This document shows, piece after piece, positions 1 through 5,611 of a DNA stretch of 8,532 bases. The stretch covers positions 1-8,532 of the forward strand of contig JAJYWG010000340.1 of assembly GCA_021791615.1 (NCBI GenBank), read 5' to 3'. The notes beneath the pieces were generated by a model. It saw nothing but the letters and a program-made list of their open reading frames with translations, was not told where the DNA came from and made no database searches. Within the stretch, counting starts at the first letter, position 1. Each line of letters opens with the position of its first letter. The stretch comes from Actinomycetes bacterium (GTDB lineage Bacteria > Actinomycetota > Acidimicrobiia > Acidimicrobiales > RAAP-2). The position numbers and the translations under genes were made by a program.

Positions 1-1
1 G

Positions 2-151
2 GCGGCCCAGTACTCCGCGGGCAACACGTGTAACGCCGGCCTACTCACGCAGTTGTACACGGGCAGCACCATGACGGGTTGCGGGGTCCACCCGAGTGTG
101 GGTGGACAGGCGATTCTCGCTCAGACAGTGGAGTCCGTGGTGCGCAAGTAG
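2..151 (+). CDS. C-terminal end of a secreted SGNH/GDSL-type hydrolase (5' truncated by window)
   Basis: An open frame enters from the left edge and ends at the TAG at 149-151, giving 49 residues. The segment GCGVHPSVGGQAILAQTV (visible residues 27-44) matches the last conserved block of SGNH/GDSL esterases. There a His-Pro pair carries the catalytic histidine and is followed by a Gly-rich turn and a final helix. Two cysteines (visible residues 10 and 27) suit an exported, disulfide-containing enzyme. In this family an Asp usually precedes the His by two or three residues (DxxHP or DxHP); here that stretch reads C-G-V-H, so the usual Asp is not seen. The likely role is hydrolysis of ester bonds in lipids or glycans outside the cell, but the catalytic Ser block lies beyond the window. 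The assignment rests on this one block. Confidence 0.7.
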   Translation, partial: AAQYSAGNTCNAGLLTQLYTGSTMTGCGVHPSVGGQAILAQTVESVVRK

Positions 152-653
152 CGTTACGCGGTTCTCACGACAGTTGGGGGCTCGCGGTGGCTGGGGGTGC
201 GGCTGCGCGCCGAGCGTGTAGTCGAGTTCGGCCGCGGGGACTGTTCACGCGGAAGGGTGAACCTGCCGGTGACGCAGAGGCAGCCTCGTGATTGACTGTC
301 GAGACATGGGCTGAGACTGTCTTTCGCGCGGAACTTCTCGCGGAAGTCTCTGGTCGCTCGTGTGAAGTTGCGGCAGTGTCGTGCGACAGTGGGCGGATGT
401 TTGCCGTGTACGGGCTCTGTCGTGGGTGACACCAGCCCATGGAACAGTTTCGCGCCTGCACCGTCGCTCACGGGTTCCGCACCTCGCCACCGGACACCAG
501 TGTCGGTACTCAACGGGTCCTCGATCGTCGCAGCAGTTACGACTACTCCACATTGGACGAGAGTAAGAAGAGAGGTGATGCCAAGACGCCGTTTTACCTG
601 CGCTGGGTTTTGTTACCCAATTCGTTCTTGAAATCAGGTGGCTATCTCTGCCT
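152..653. other. Intergenic stretch without a recognisable gene
   Basis: I see no convincing gene between the hydrolase stop and the transposon. The short open frames here are Arg/Ser-rich, lack ribosome sites and resemble no family known to me. A small inverted repeat (GTTCAC at 243-248, GTGAAC at 257-262, 8-base loop) is visible but has no T-tract. The last 80 bases or so are more AT-rich than the rest and include a short 5-bp stem around 604-619 (TGGGT/ACCCA). No tRNA-like fold was found. Confidence 0.5.
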
Positions 654-661
654 TGATCGAT
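654..661 (+). repeat. 8-bp target-site duplication, left copy (outer element)
   Basis: TGATCGAT lies directly outside the left terminal repeat and recurs in the same orientation at 5612-5619 outside the right one. An 8-bp duplication is what IS1595-family transposition produces. The sequence contains ATCGAT and GATC palindromes, so the exact boundary could shift by about one base. Confidence 0.85.
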
Positions 662-687
662 ATGGGGGTCTCCATCTAACCGGAGTA
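662..687 (+). repeat. Left terminal inverted repeat of the IS1595-family element
   Basis: This 26-bp sequence begins ATGGGGGTCTCC and ends AACCGGAGTA. Its reverse complement is present at 5586-5611 with a single difference, the outermost base (A here, T there). It is the binding and cleavage site for the transposase. Confidence 0.92.
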
Positions 688-732
688 ATCACGTGAATCG
701 TCGGTGTTGCGTGCTTTCGCGTCGATGAGTCG

Positions 733-738
733 TACTAT
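733..738 (+). promoter_or_regulatory. Possible -10 box for leaderless transcription of the passenger gene
   Basis: TACTAT fits the actinobacterial TANNNT -10 consensus and lies 7 bases before the ATG at 746. That is the spacing expected if transcription starts at or next to the start codon. No good Shine-Dalgarno sequence precedes this ATG, which agrees with a leaderless message. No clear -35 hexamer is visible (TTGCGT at 707 is 20 bp away). Confidence 0.45.
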
Positions 739-745
739 TCAAGTT

Positions 746-1339
746 ATGTCTACTCAGGACCGACCTGCTCCAAGCTTTCTACATCGACTTGGTCGCACGT
801 CGGCGATCCTGTTGTTCGGCGCAACTGCGCTGGTGGTCCCATCAAGCTCACTGAGCGGAGCGTCCACGACAGCACCTTTGGTCAGCGTGGGACAGTGGAA
901 CTCCGGATACACCTATCGTTTGTCGTCGCTCGGGACGTGCGAAGTGGGTGACGCCAACCTGGCCTTCGTGAACACGTCTCAGCGCTCCGTGCGCATCACC
1001 TCGGTCACGATCAATGCCAACGCGGCGCTCCTGGCAACCGTTTCGAGCAGTCTCGTCGCGCGTAAGCCCGGATCTACGACTGGCGAGGTGGCTGCCTCCC
1101 TTCACGTTCCGGTAGTCACGAGCAAGAACGTGTCGAGACCAGCCATTGGCAGTGCGGTGGAGCCCTACTCGAAATCGCGCGTGTGGGACTTCTTGGTCCT
1201 TCGAGTCCGACTTCACTCGGACGTCGCTGGTCCGTGGGCGATCCGCGGGGCGGACGTCACGTACTCTGCCGGATCGCACCACTACGTGCTTCACCTTGAC
1301 CAGAGTCTCGTCCTCCCATCGGCCAGCGGCTGCCGGTAG
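746..1339 (+). CDS. Small exported protein of unknown function, passenger of the IS1595-family element
   Basis: The gene encodes 197 residues from ATG 746; in-frame starts at 725 (ATG) and 704 (GTG) are possible. I chose 746 because it gives a normal signal peptide and sits 7 bases after a TACTAT box. The N-terminus has basic residues (H13, R14, R17), a hydrophobic core at about 19-31 (ILLFGATALVV) and a Ser/Ala-rich stretch with likely cleavage near residues 37-42. The mature part is rich in Ser, Thr and Val with alternating strands, as in a small beta-sandwich. It has exactly two cysteines, C65 (GTCEVGD) and C196 (SGCR, next to the C-terminus), which could form one disulfide. I recognise no family. 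It lies wholly inside the outer transposon, convergent with the transposase gene, so it moves with the element. Its function is unknown; a cell-surface or extracytoplasmic role is inferred from the signal peptide only. Confidence 0.75.
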   Translation: MSTQDRPAPSFLHRLGRTSAILLFGATALVVPSSSLSGASTTAPLVSVGQWNSGYTYRLSSLGTCEVGDANLAFVNTSQRSVRITSVTINANAALLATVSSSLVARKPGSTTGEVAASLHVPVVTSKNVSRPAIGSAVEPYSKSRVWDFLVLRVRLHSDVAGPWAIRGADVTYSAGSHHYVLHLDQSLVLPSASGCR

Positions 1340-1350
1340 AGATTTCTCGA

Positions 1351-1368
1351 CGCGGACAGTGAACCGCG
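1351..1368. terminator. Weak hairpin between convergent passenger and transposase genes
   Basis: CGCGG (1351-1355) and CCGCG (1364-1368) can form a 5-bp GC stem with an 8-base loop. It lies in the 41-bp gap between the passenger stop (1339) and the transposase stop (1381), where a bidirectional terminator would be useful. There is no T-tract, so this is tentative. Confidence 0.25.
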
Positions 1369-1380
1369 GCTAGGCGACTC

Positions 1381-1508
1381 TTAGCTCCTCCAAGGTCGGC
1401 GCTCTGGTGTTCGCTCTAACGACAGGGTTCGTCCGCGCACCATCGGTGATGGTGGCGTGGGCTGGACACTCTTGGGGCGGGGTGTGACGATGAGCTCGCG
1501 GTAGGGCG
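1381..1508 (-). pseudogene. Severed C-terminal tail of the IS1595-family transposase
   Basis: Read on the minus strand from the left edge of the inner element, this stretch continues the transposase frame cut at 4646. After removal of the duplicated CGCCC, codons GCG-CCC join TAC-CGC-GAG and the protein reads ...HGPAP-YRELIVTPRPK..., ending at TAA 1381-1383. It adds 40 residues rich in Pro and Arg, for a restored length of 343. The motif PxPYxxL after the AVA segment is the continuation expected in ISXO2-type transposases. The fragment has no start signal of its own and is probably not translated. It also proves which gene the inner element entered. Confidence 0.88.
1504..1508 (+). repeat. 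5-bp target-site duplication, left copy (inner element)
   Basis: GGGCG abuts the TGTTG end of the inner element and is repeated directly at 4646-4650 after its CAACA end. Removing one copy with the element restores the outer transposase reading frame, which confirms the boundaries. Confidence 0.88.
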
Positions 1509-1527
1509 TGTTGTCAGCCAGACAAAT

Positions 1528-1602
1528 TGATGACGGCGTAGACACTCCCGCTGATGACCTCGCGTGATCACGTTGTCGCGCGGCGGCGTCGACGGTGATG
1601 AC
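1528..1602 (+). repeat. TGATGAC repeats at the left end of the inner element (possible transposase sites)
   Basis: TGATGAC occurs at 1528-1534, 1552-1558 and 1596-1602, all in the same orientation. Reading inward from the right end, GATGAT occurs at 4628-4623 and 4591-4586. The outermost copies lie 20 and 17 bases from the two tips. Multiple short subterminal repeats are typical transposase-binding sites in Mu- and Tn7-like elements. The match here is short and may partly be chance. Confidence 0.35.
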
Positions 1603-1622
1603 GAGGCCCTCTCCCCGTCATC
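1597..1622 (-). terminator. Hairpin just after the ATPase gene
   Basis: GATGACG (1597-1603) and CGTCATC (1616-1622) form a perfect 7-bp stem with a 12-base loop, starting 9 bases past the ATPase stop codon. It could end the operon transcript. It lacks a U-tract on the minus strand, and one arm overlaps a TGATGAC repeat, so it might instead be part of the transposon end. Confidence 0.35.
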
Positions 1623-1634
1623 TCAGTCATCTCA
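1617..1634 (+). repeat. Tandem 9-bp repeat GTCATCTCA x2
   Basis: Two perfect head-to-tail copies (1617-1625 and 1626-1634) run into the ATPase stop codon (complement of TCA at 1632-1634). The repeat may be a small slippage duplication or part of the element's end structure. Confidence 0.5.
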
Positions 1635-2447
1635 CTCGGCGTCCACCTCGGTGATGGCCTGGCGAGCGGCCTTCTCGTCGACAATCGCGCTGCGGTTCGC
1701 GTAGGCGGCGACGAGGGCCTGGCGAGCGAGGTTGTTCACCGCTCGGGGAAGGCCGCGACCGGCCTGGTGGAGGCTGGAGAGGGCGTCGTCGGAAAAGAGC
1801 GTGTCCGAGCGCCCGCAGAGGGCGAGGTGATGGCCCACGTAGCTCGAGGTCTCGTCGCTGCTCATCGGGGGCAGCGCGTAGCGCAGCGTCACCCGCTGGT
1901 CGAGCGCCGCGAAGCTCCCGAGGCGCAGTCGCGCCCGCAGGCTCGGCTGGCCGAGCAGGAGCAAGGCGAACGGCGAGGCGCTGTCCATCTCGGAGTTGGT
2001 GAGGAGGCGCAGCTCTTCGAGTTGGCCCGCGTCGAGCAGGTGGCTCTCGTCAACGATCACCACGACCCGTCGTCCGCGCTCGGCCAGCTCTTTGGCGAGC
2101 AACTCGCCCGCCTGGGCGATGAGGGCCGACTTGAAGAAGCGTGGCTCACCACCCAGGCGCACGACGATCTCGGCGTAGAGGCCCCGGGCGCCGATCGCGG
2201 GGTTCGCCAGGTAGATGACGCTATGACGACTCGGCTCGAGTTGGGACATCGCCGCGCGCGCGGCGACCGTCTTGCCCGAGCCCACCTCGCCGGTCACGAC
2301 CCCGATCGCCTGTTCTTCCACGAGGAACGAGATCCGCGCGAGCGCCTCCTGGTGGCCGTGGTGGCGGTGCAGCATCGAGGGGGCCAGGTCCTTGCCAAAG
2401 GGCATCTTGGAAAAGCCAAAGTGTGAGCGGATCTGCTCGATGCTCAT
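1632..2447 (-). CDS. AAA+ transposition ATPase, ExeA/TniB type
   Basis: The 271-residue product starts at ATG 2447, whose bases overlap the transposase stop (ATGA), implying translational coupling. Walker A is GEVGSGKT (53-60), Walker B is VVVIVDESH (128-136, with D133 and E134), a sensor-1-like segment is LLLLGQPSL (162-170), and a sensor-2-like segment is GLPRAVNNLARQAL (232-245). The N-terminus HFGFSKMPFGKD is typical of the ExeA-like ATPases found beside transposases, in the class of TniB, TnsC, MuB and IstB. By analogy it would bind DNA with ATP, choose or mark the target and activate the transposase. The frame stays open far upstream, but that part only overlaps the transposase gene in another frame and is not coding. 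Family placement is strong; the mechanistic role is inferred. Confidence 0.92.
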   Translation of the reverse strand: MSIEQIRSHFGFSKMPFGKDLAPSMLHRHHGHQEALARISFLVEEQAIGVVTGEVGSGKTVAARAAMSQLEPSRHSVIYLANPAIGARGLYAEIVVRLGGEPRFFKSALIAQAGELLAKELAERGRRVVVIVDESHLLDAGQLEELRLLTNSEMDSASPFALLLLGQPSLRARLRLGSFAALDQRVTLRYALPPMSSDETSSYVGHHLALCGRSDTLFSDDALSSLHQAGRGLPRAVNNLARQALVAAYANRSAIVDEKAARQAITEVDAE

Positions 2448-3811
2448 CGGGGACCCCCGTTCTCGTCGGTCGTCAACTCGGCCGGGGTCGTCGACTCGCC
2501 GTTGAGCTTTGAGTAGCCGATGGGTTCGCCGAGGGCACCGCGGTGGCGCGCCTCGACGAGGCCGAGATAGTCGATGCCGGTCGGTGGTCCGACTGGCGGG
2601 GCGACCTTGGCCATCGGGTGCACGTGACGGCCGATCTTCTGGGGCACCGCGAGACCGAAGTCGGCGTCGTGGTAGCGCACGCGGATCGATCCCAGGTCGA
2701 AGGGATCGAAGACCAGCTCGACGCGCCGCCCGATGAGGGCTTGGTCGACCTCGTAGTGGTTCGCGAACAGCGACACCGTCGCCAGCTTGGTGACCGTGCG
2801 GGTCTCGGCGAACAAGAACGCCTCGCGCACGAGCGCCATCGGGGGGATCACGGGCGCTCCGAGCACGCTGAAGCGCTCGAGCGGCGTCTCGTTGGTCTCG
2901 GAGTGCACGCGCACGTGATAGACCCGCTCGACCCAGGCGACGAAGCGCGCCTCGAGCACCTCGAGGGTGGGAATCTCCGAGTGGGCGGCCTCGACGAGGA
3001 ACTGGTCGCGCACGGTGCGAAAGAACCGCTCGATCTTGCCCCGGCCCTGGGGCCGACCCGGCCGGCTGTGCACGAGTCGCACGCCCAGGACCGCGAGGGC
3101 GCGCAGCAGCTGCTTGGAGACGAAGGAACTCCCGTTGTCGAGATAAGCCGTGCCTGGCAGACCCCGTGACAAGATCCCTCGACGCAGGGCGCTCTCGGCG
3201 GAGAGCGTGTCCTCCGCGTAGGTCCAGCGATGTCCGGTGACCAGGCGCGAGTGGTCGTCGAGGAAGCAGAACAGGATCGCCTTCTTGCCCCCGATGACGG
3301 GCCCGTGCAGCGCGTCGCCGACCCAGAGCTCGTTGGGGTGCGTGGCCTCGAAGCGGCCGAAGGCGACGTTGCTCGCACTGAGCTGTGCGCGGGTCAGCCC
3401 GAGGGCGGCGAAGTGGCGCTGCAGGGTGCGCGGGTGCGGGGACCACTCGTGGCTGACTCGTAGCATCGCGGCGATGTGCGCCGCAGTGCGCGCGGGGTCC
3501 TCGCGGCGCAGGTCACAGGCGAGTGCCAACAGTCCCGCCGGCGTGCGCGCCTCGACGCGCCGCGGGCTCGGCGCCAGGGCGCCAAAGCCCCCCGCGCGAT
3601 AGGCGCGGATCCACCGGTCGATCGTCGGACGAGAGACGCTGACCGGCGTGCCGTCGGGCCCTTGGTGGGTGGCCTCGGCGAGAGCGCGCACGAGGCGGCC
3701 GCGTTCTCGCGTGGACAGCCGGTCGTTCGCCGCCTCGCGCACGAGCGCGTAGCGAAAGAGCGCGATGTCCTCGGCGCGTGATCGTCGCTGTTCTTCGGGG
3801 TGGCGTGCCAC
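2444..3811 (-). CDS. DD35E transposase with integrase (rve) core, Mu/Tn7/Tn552-like
   Basis: This is 455 residues from GTG 3811, chosen because GGAG lies 6 bases upstream (AGGAGAAGAAG-GTG). GTG 3835, eight codons earlier, is possible. An N-terminal HTH region (about 30-140) contains SRPTIDRWIRAYRAGGF at 60-76. The catalytic core has D166 (WVGDALHG), D225 (YLDNGSSF) and E261 (GKIERFF), with 35 residues between D225 and E261, a DD35E triad with all acids present. A beta-rich Mu-type C-terminal domain follows (about 335-390, LFANHYEVDQALIGRRVEL). The polar tail to residue 455 may contact the ATPase, as in related systems. It would cut the ends and join them to target DNA. The gene begins 53 bp after the DUF6431 stop and overlaps the ATPase gene by 4 bp. 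No frameshift or internal stop is visible, so the gene looks intact. Confidence 0.92.
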   Translation of the reverse strand: MARHPEEQRRSRAEDIALFRYALVREAANDRLSTRERGRLVRALAEATHQGPDGTPVSVSRPTIDRWIRAYRAGGFGALAPSPRRVEARTPAGLLALACDLRREDPARTAAHIAAMLRVSHEWSPHPRTLQRHFAALGLTRAQLSASNVAFGRFEATHPNELWVGDALHGPVIGGKKAILFCFLDDHSRLVTGHRWTYAEDTLSAESALRRGILSRGLPGTAYLDNGSSFVSKQLLRALAVLGVRLVHSRPGRPQGRGKIERFFRTVRDQFLVEAAHSEIPTLEVLEARFVAWVERVYHVRVHSETNETPLERFSVLGAPVIPPMALVREAFLFAETRTVTKLATVSLFANHYEVDQALIGRRVELVFDPFDLGSIRVRYHDADFGLAVPQKIGRHVHPMAKVAPPVGPPTGIDYLGLVEARHRGALGEPIGYSKLNGESTTPAELTTDENGGPR

Positions 3812-3864
3812 CTTCTTCTCCTGGTCTCTGGGCACCGAGCGGTGCCACGAGCCAGGCTCGCCGC

Positions 3865-4449
3865 TCAGCGCGGCGCCGGAAAGGGTGAGTTCGTGTTGGA
3901 GAGCAGCGCGCCGCCGGTCATCGCACTCACCCAGGACCAGACCGGCCGGAGTCCGAACAAGAGGCTGGCGGCCCGGGTCGCCAGTCCGATCGCCTCGAGC
4001 GCGTCGGCGAAGGGAGAGCCCTGAGGGGTGACCGTCTCCAGACGAGGATCGAGCGCGAGGGCCCAGCGGCGAAAGTGCTGCTGGATTACCGGAACCCGCG
4101 AGGAGAATCGCCTCAGCCAACCGCGCACGGTCTCGGCTGGTCGAGCCAGCCGGGCGGCGATGGTGCGGTGCCCGGCGCCCGCGGCCTTTTCCAGCAGCGC
4201 CCGACCGATCACCGCCACCTCGTCGACCCGGCGCGAGAGACAGACGTCGGGAAGTAGCACCGAGGTCACCAGGCACTTCGAGCAGCGGGCTCGTCGGGGT
4301 TGATGTTCCACGTTGCGCGTTGCGGTGCGCAGCACGCGCCGCCGGGCGTGACCCCAGGGGTGCAGCTGGCCGTCACAGTGCGGGCAGGACAGTCGTCCCG
4401 CGAGCAGTGTGCGCTCGACATGGGTGGGGTCGTTCACTACGATGAGCAT
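3865..4449 (-). CDS. DUF6431 protein: zinc ribbon plus helix-turn-helix, first gene of the inner transposon
   Basis: The product has 194 residues from ATG 4449, with Shine-Dalgarno GGAGA ending 5 bases before the start. An in-frame start 12 codons upstream is less likely because it lacks such a site and falls in the hairpin region. A zinc-ribbon-like set is C22-x2-C25 (SCPHC) and C56-x2-C59 (RCSKC). Next comes HTH-like sequence at about 90-113 (GAGHRTIAARLARPAETVRGWLRR, named by its ends G91 and R114). The C-terminal part (120-194) is helical. This pattern matches what I know as DUF6431, an actinobacterial family of unproven function often seen beside transposase and ATPase genes. It probably binds DNA, either the element ends, the target or its own promoter. 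A part comparable to TniQ/TnsD in targeting is conjecture. It leads the operon. Confidence 0.82.
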   Translation of the reverse strand: MLIVVNDPTHVERTLLAGRLSCPHCDGQLHPWGHARRRVLRTATRNVEHQPRRARCSKCLVTSVLLPDVCLSRRVDEVAVIGRALLEKAAGAGHRTIAARLARPAETVRGWLRRFSSRVPVIQQHFRRWALALDPRLETVTPQGSPFADALEAIGLATRAASLLFGLRPVWSWVSAMTGGALLSNTNSPFPAPR

Positions 4450-4470
4450 CGGTGTCTCCGGGCATCTCAG

Positions 4471-4514
4471 AGGACCCCTTCGCACTCATGCAAAGAGAAG
4501 AGCGAAGGGGTCCT
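4471..4514. promoter_or_regulatory. 13-bp perfect inverted repeat upstream of the DUF6431 gene
   Basis: AGGACCCCTTCGC (4471-4483) and GCGAAGGGGTCCT (4502-4514) are perfect complements separated by 18 bases. The repeat ends 22 bp before the ATG of the first operon gene. It could be an operator bound by a dimer (perhaps DUF6431 itself), a leader hairpin, or a terminator acting on plus-strand transcripts, since TGTCTTTTCTT follows on that strand. Its role is not settled by sequence alone. Confidence 0.55.
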
Positions 4515-4639
4515 TGTCTTTTCTTGAACCCCCCACGTTGCCATCGCCCGAAGCGACAACGCAACCACCAACGCTGCCTCAGCACATCATCACGCTCGGT
4601 GGCGTTTCAGGAGGAGTTGCTGATCATCGAATACGTCGC

Positions 4640-5554
4640 TCAACAGGGCGCGGGACCGTGAGCTACAGCTTGCTCCATCAAGCGCAAGAAGACGAGTCCT
4701 CGATGTCGGCTGGTCCGCCGGTTGAACCGGAAGACGAACTCGTCGAGATAGAGAGCCAGGTGGTCCCAGTCGGCGCTGCCCTGATGGGTGCCGAGCATCC
4801 AGCGCTTGAAGAGCGACGCCACTCGATGTGCGCCGGGCAGGACGACGGGCGCCTGGGCTCCTGGGGCTGGTTGTGCATTCAGGTTGTAGAGGCCACCCGT
4901 GGCGCGAACGTAGGAGTTGAGACCATCGCTGTGGATTGTCGCGCCTGGCGCAACGTTGGCGACCAAGAACTGACGCAGGGTCGCGTGGTTGACGCGGTCG
5001 ACGATGCCCATTCGGCAACGCCCGAACCCACGGGGCTGGTGTCGCTCGACCGCCACGATGACCGGCAACTTCGCCCCGTGCTGACGACCCCCGCGCTGGC
5101 CGGGAGTCCGCCCCCCATAGAAAGTCTCATCGACTTCGACGTCGCCTGTGAGCAGATCGCGTCCGGGGTTGACCGTCACGGTCCTGAGCTTGGTGAGCAT
5201 CGTCCAAGCAGTCTGGTGGCTCCGAAGTCCGAGTTGTCGCTGGAGGGCCATCGCAGAGATGCCGTCCTTACTCGTGGCGAACAGCCAGGCGGCGTGGAAC
5301 CAGACTGTCAGGGGTGTGCGCGTCCGGTCGAAGATGGTGCCGGCCGTGACACTGGTACGCAGATGGCACGATGAGCACTCGTAGCGCCCGTCCCCGTTGA
5401 GCCATCCAGCCGCTCCGCAGTTCTCGCAAACAAAACCGCCGGGCCATCGAAGCCACCTGAGGTAGTCAAGACAGTCAGCGTCCTTCGAGAACCACGCACC
5501 GAACTCGCCGAGGTCTGCCGGGTAGTCCCGATGGGCACGGGGTGCGACGAGCAC
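4640..5554 (-). CDS. IS1595-family (ISXO2-like) transposase, C-terminus cut off by the inner element
   Basis: The gene starts at GTG 5554, the only start between the upstream in-frame stop in the terminal repeat and the conserved region. It encodes 303 native residues, then one foreign Cys and a TGA supplied by the inner element's TGTTGA end. A zinc-ribbon DNA-binding domain has C43-x2-C46 and C60-x2-C63. The ISXO2/DDE core has D142 (VEVDETFYGG) and D210 (IHSDGLNSY), then the FKRWMLGTHQG block (249-259) and YLDEFVFRFNRR (269-280), the family signature near the third catalytic position (E272/N278). The core is therefore complete; only the last 40 residues were severed (1381-1508). It would mobilise DNA between the 26-bp repeats. 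It may be inactive, or active with a shortened tail. A GACTAT -10-like box lies at 5581-5576. Confidence 0.9.
   Translation of the reverse strand: MLVAPRAHRDYPADLGEFGAWFSKDADCLDYLRWLRWPGGFVCENCGAAGWLNGDGRYECSSCHLRTSVTAGTIFDRTRTPLTVWFHAAWLFATSKDGISAMALQRQLGLRSHQTAWTMLTKLRTVTVNPGRDLLTGDVEVDETFYGGRTPGQRGGRQHGAKLPVIVAVERHQPRGFGRCRMGIVDRVNHATLRQFLVANVAPGATIHSDGLNSYVRATGGLYNLNAQPAPGAQAPVVLPGAHRVASLFKRWMLGTHQGSADWDHLALYLDEFVFRFNRRTSRHRGLVFLRLMEQAVAHGPAPC
4646..4650 (+). repeat. 5-bp target-site duplication, right copy (inner element)
   Basis: GGGCG follows the CAACA end of the inner element directly and matches 1504-1508. On the minus strand it forms part of the GCG-CCC (Ala-Pro) codons where the IS1595 transposase was cut. 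Confidence 0.88.
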
Positions 5555-5585
5555 ACCCGGGACATTACCGCGAAATAGTCGGATC

Positions 5586-5611
5586 TACTCCGGTTAGATG
5601 GAGACCCCCAA
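5586..5611 (-). repeat. Right terminal inverted repeat of the IS1595-family element
   Basis: Read on the minus strand it begins TTGGGGGTCTCC and ends AACCGGAGTA, matching 662-687 at 25 of 26 positions. The similarity stops abruptly inward of GGAGTA. The transposase start codon is 32 bp inside it. Confidence 0.92.

Larger units (their letters stand above)
1509..4645 (-). mobile_element. Three-gene Mu/Tn7-like transposon (DUF6431 + DDE transposase + AAA ATPase)
   Basis: This 3137-bp element has ends 5'-TGTTG...CAACA-3', is flanked by a 5-bp GGGCG duplication, and lies inside the outer transposase gene. Its three genes form a single minus-strand operon: DUF6431 protein (4449-3865), DD35E transposase (3811-2444) and AAA ATPase (2447-1632). 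Non-coding ends are 123 bp on the left and 196 bp on the right. TG/CA termini, 5-bp duplication and a transposase/ATPase pair are shared with Mu, Tn7 and the Tn552/Tn5053 group (established for those families). I do not recognise a named element. The identical terminal bases are only five; longer repeats are degenerate. No cargo genes are present. Confidence 0.88.
662..5611. mobile_element. IS1595-family (ISXO2-like) transposon, interrupted by a second transposon
   Basis: The unit is bounded by near-perfect 26-bp inverted repeats and a direct 8-bp TGATCGAT duplication. It contains an ISXO2-type transposase on the minus strand beginning 32 bp inside the right repeat. Its present length is 4950 bp. 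Subtracting the inner element and one 5-bp duplication leaves 1808 bp (662-1508 joined to 4651-5611). The uninterrupted element has two genes that face each other: a small exported-protein gene near the left end and the transposase reading from the right end. Members of the IS1595 family are known to carry passenger genes, so the layout is plausible. The insertion lies about 110 bp beyond the 3' end of a tRNA-Ile gene. Confidence 0.9.

Noticed and set aside
154..553. Minus-strand open frames of about 100-120 residues in the left intergenic region
   Set aside because: They overlap one another in several frames, are rich in Arg, Ser and Thr, and have no ribosome site or family resemblance.
439..696. 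85-residue plus-strand frame running into the left terminal repeat
   Set aside because: It crosses the target duplication and transposon boundary, so it could not have been a native gene, and no ribosome site or domain supports it.
1509..1631. CRISPR-like or cargo-RNA array from the TGATGAC repeats
   Set aside because: The repeats are only 7 bp, unevenly spaced and few, which fits transposase sites rather than a CRISPR array.
2448..3446. N-terminal extension of the ATPase frame to 604 residues
   Set aside because: The extension overlaps the transposase gene in another frame, is Arg/Pro/Ala-rich low-complexity sequence, and the true ATPase starts at ATG 2447 with the conserved HFGF motif.
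3836..4276. Extension of the transposase frame to 610 residues
   Set aside because: This part lies over the DUF6431 gene in another frame and has no recognisable domain. GTG 3811 has a good ribosome site.
4409..5374. 321-residue plus-strand open frame
   Set aside because: It is antisense to the IS1595 transposase, whose zinc ribbon and catalytic motifs are clear on the minus strand.
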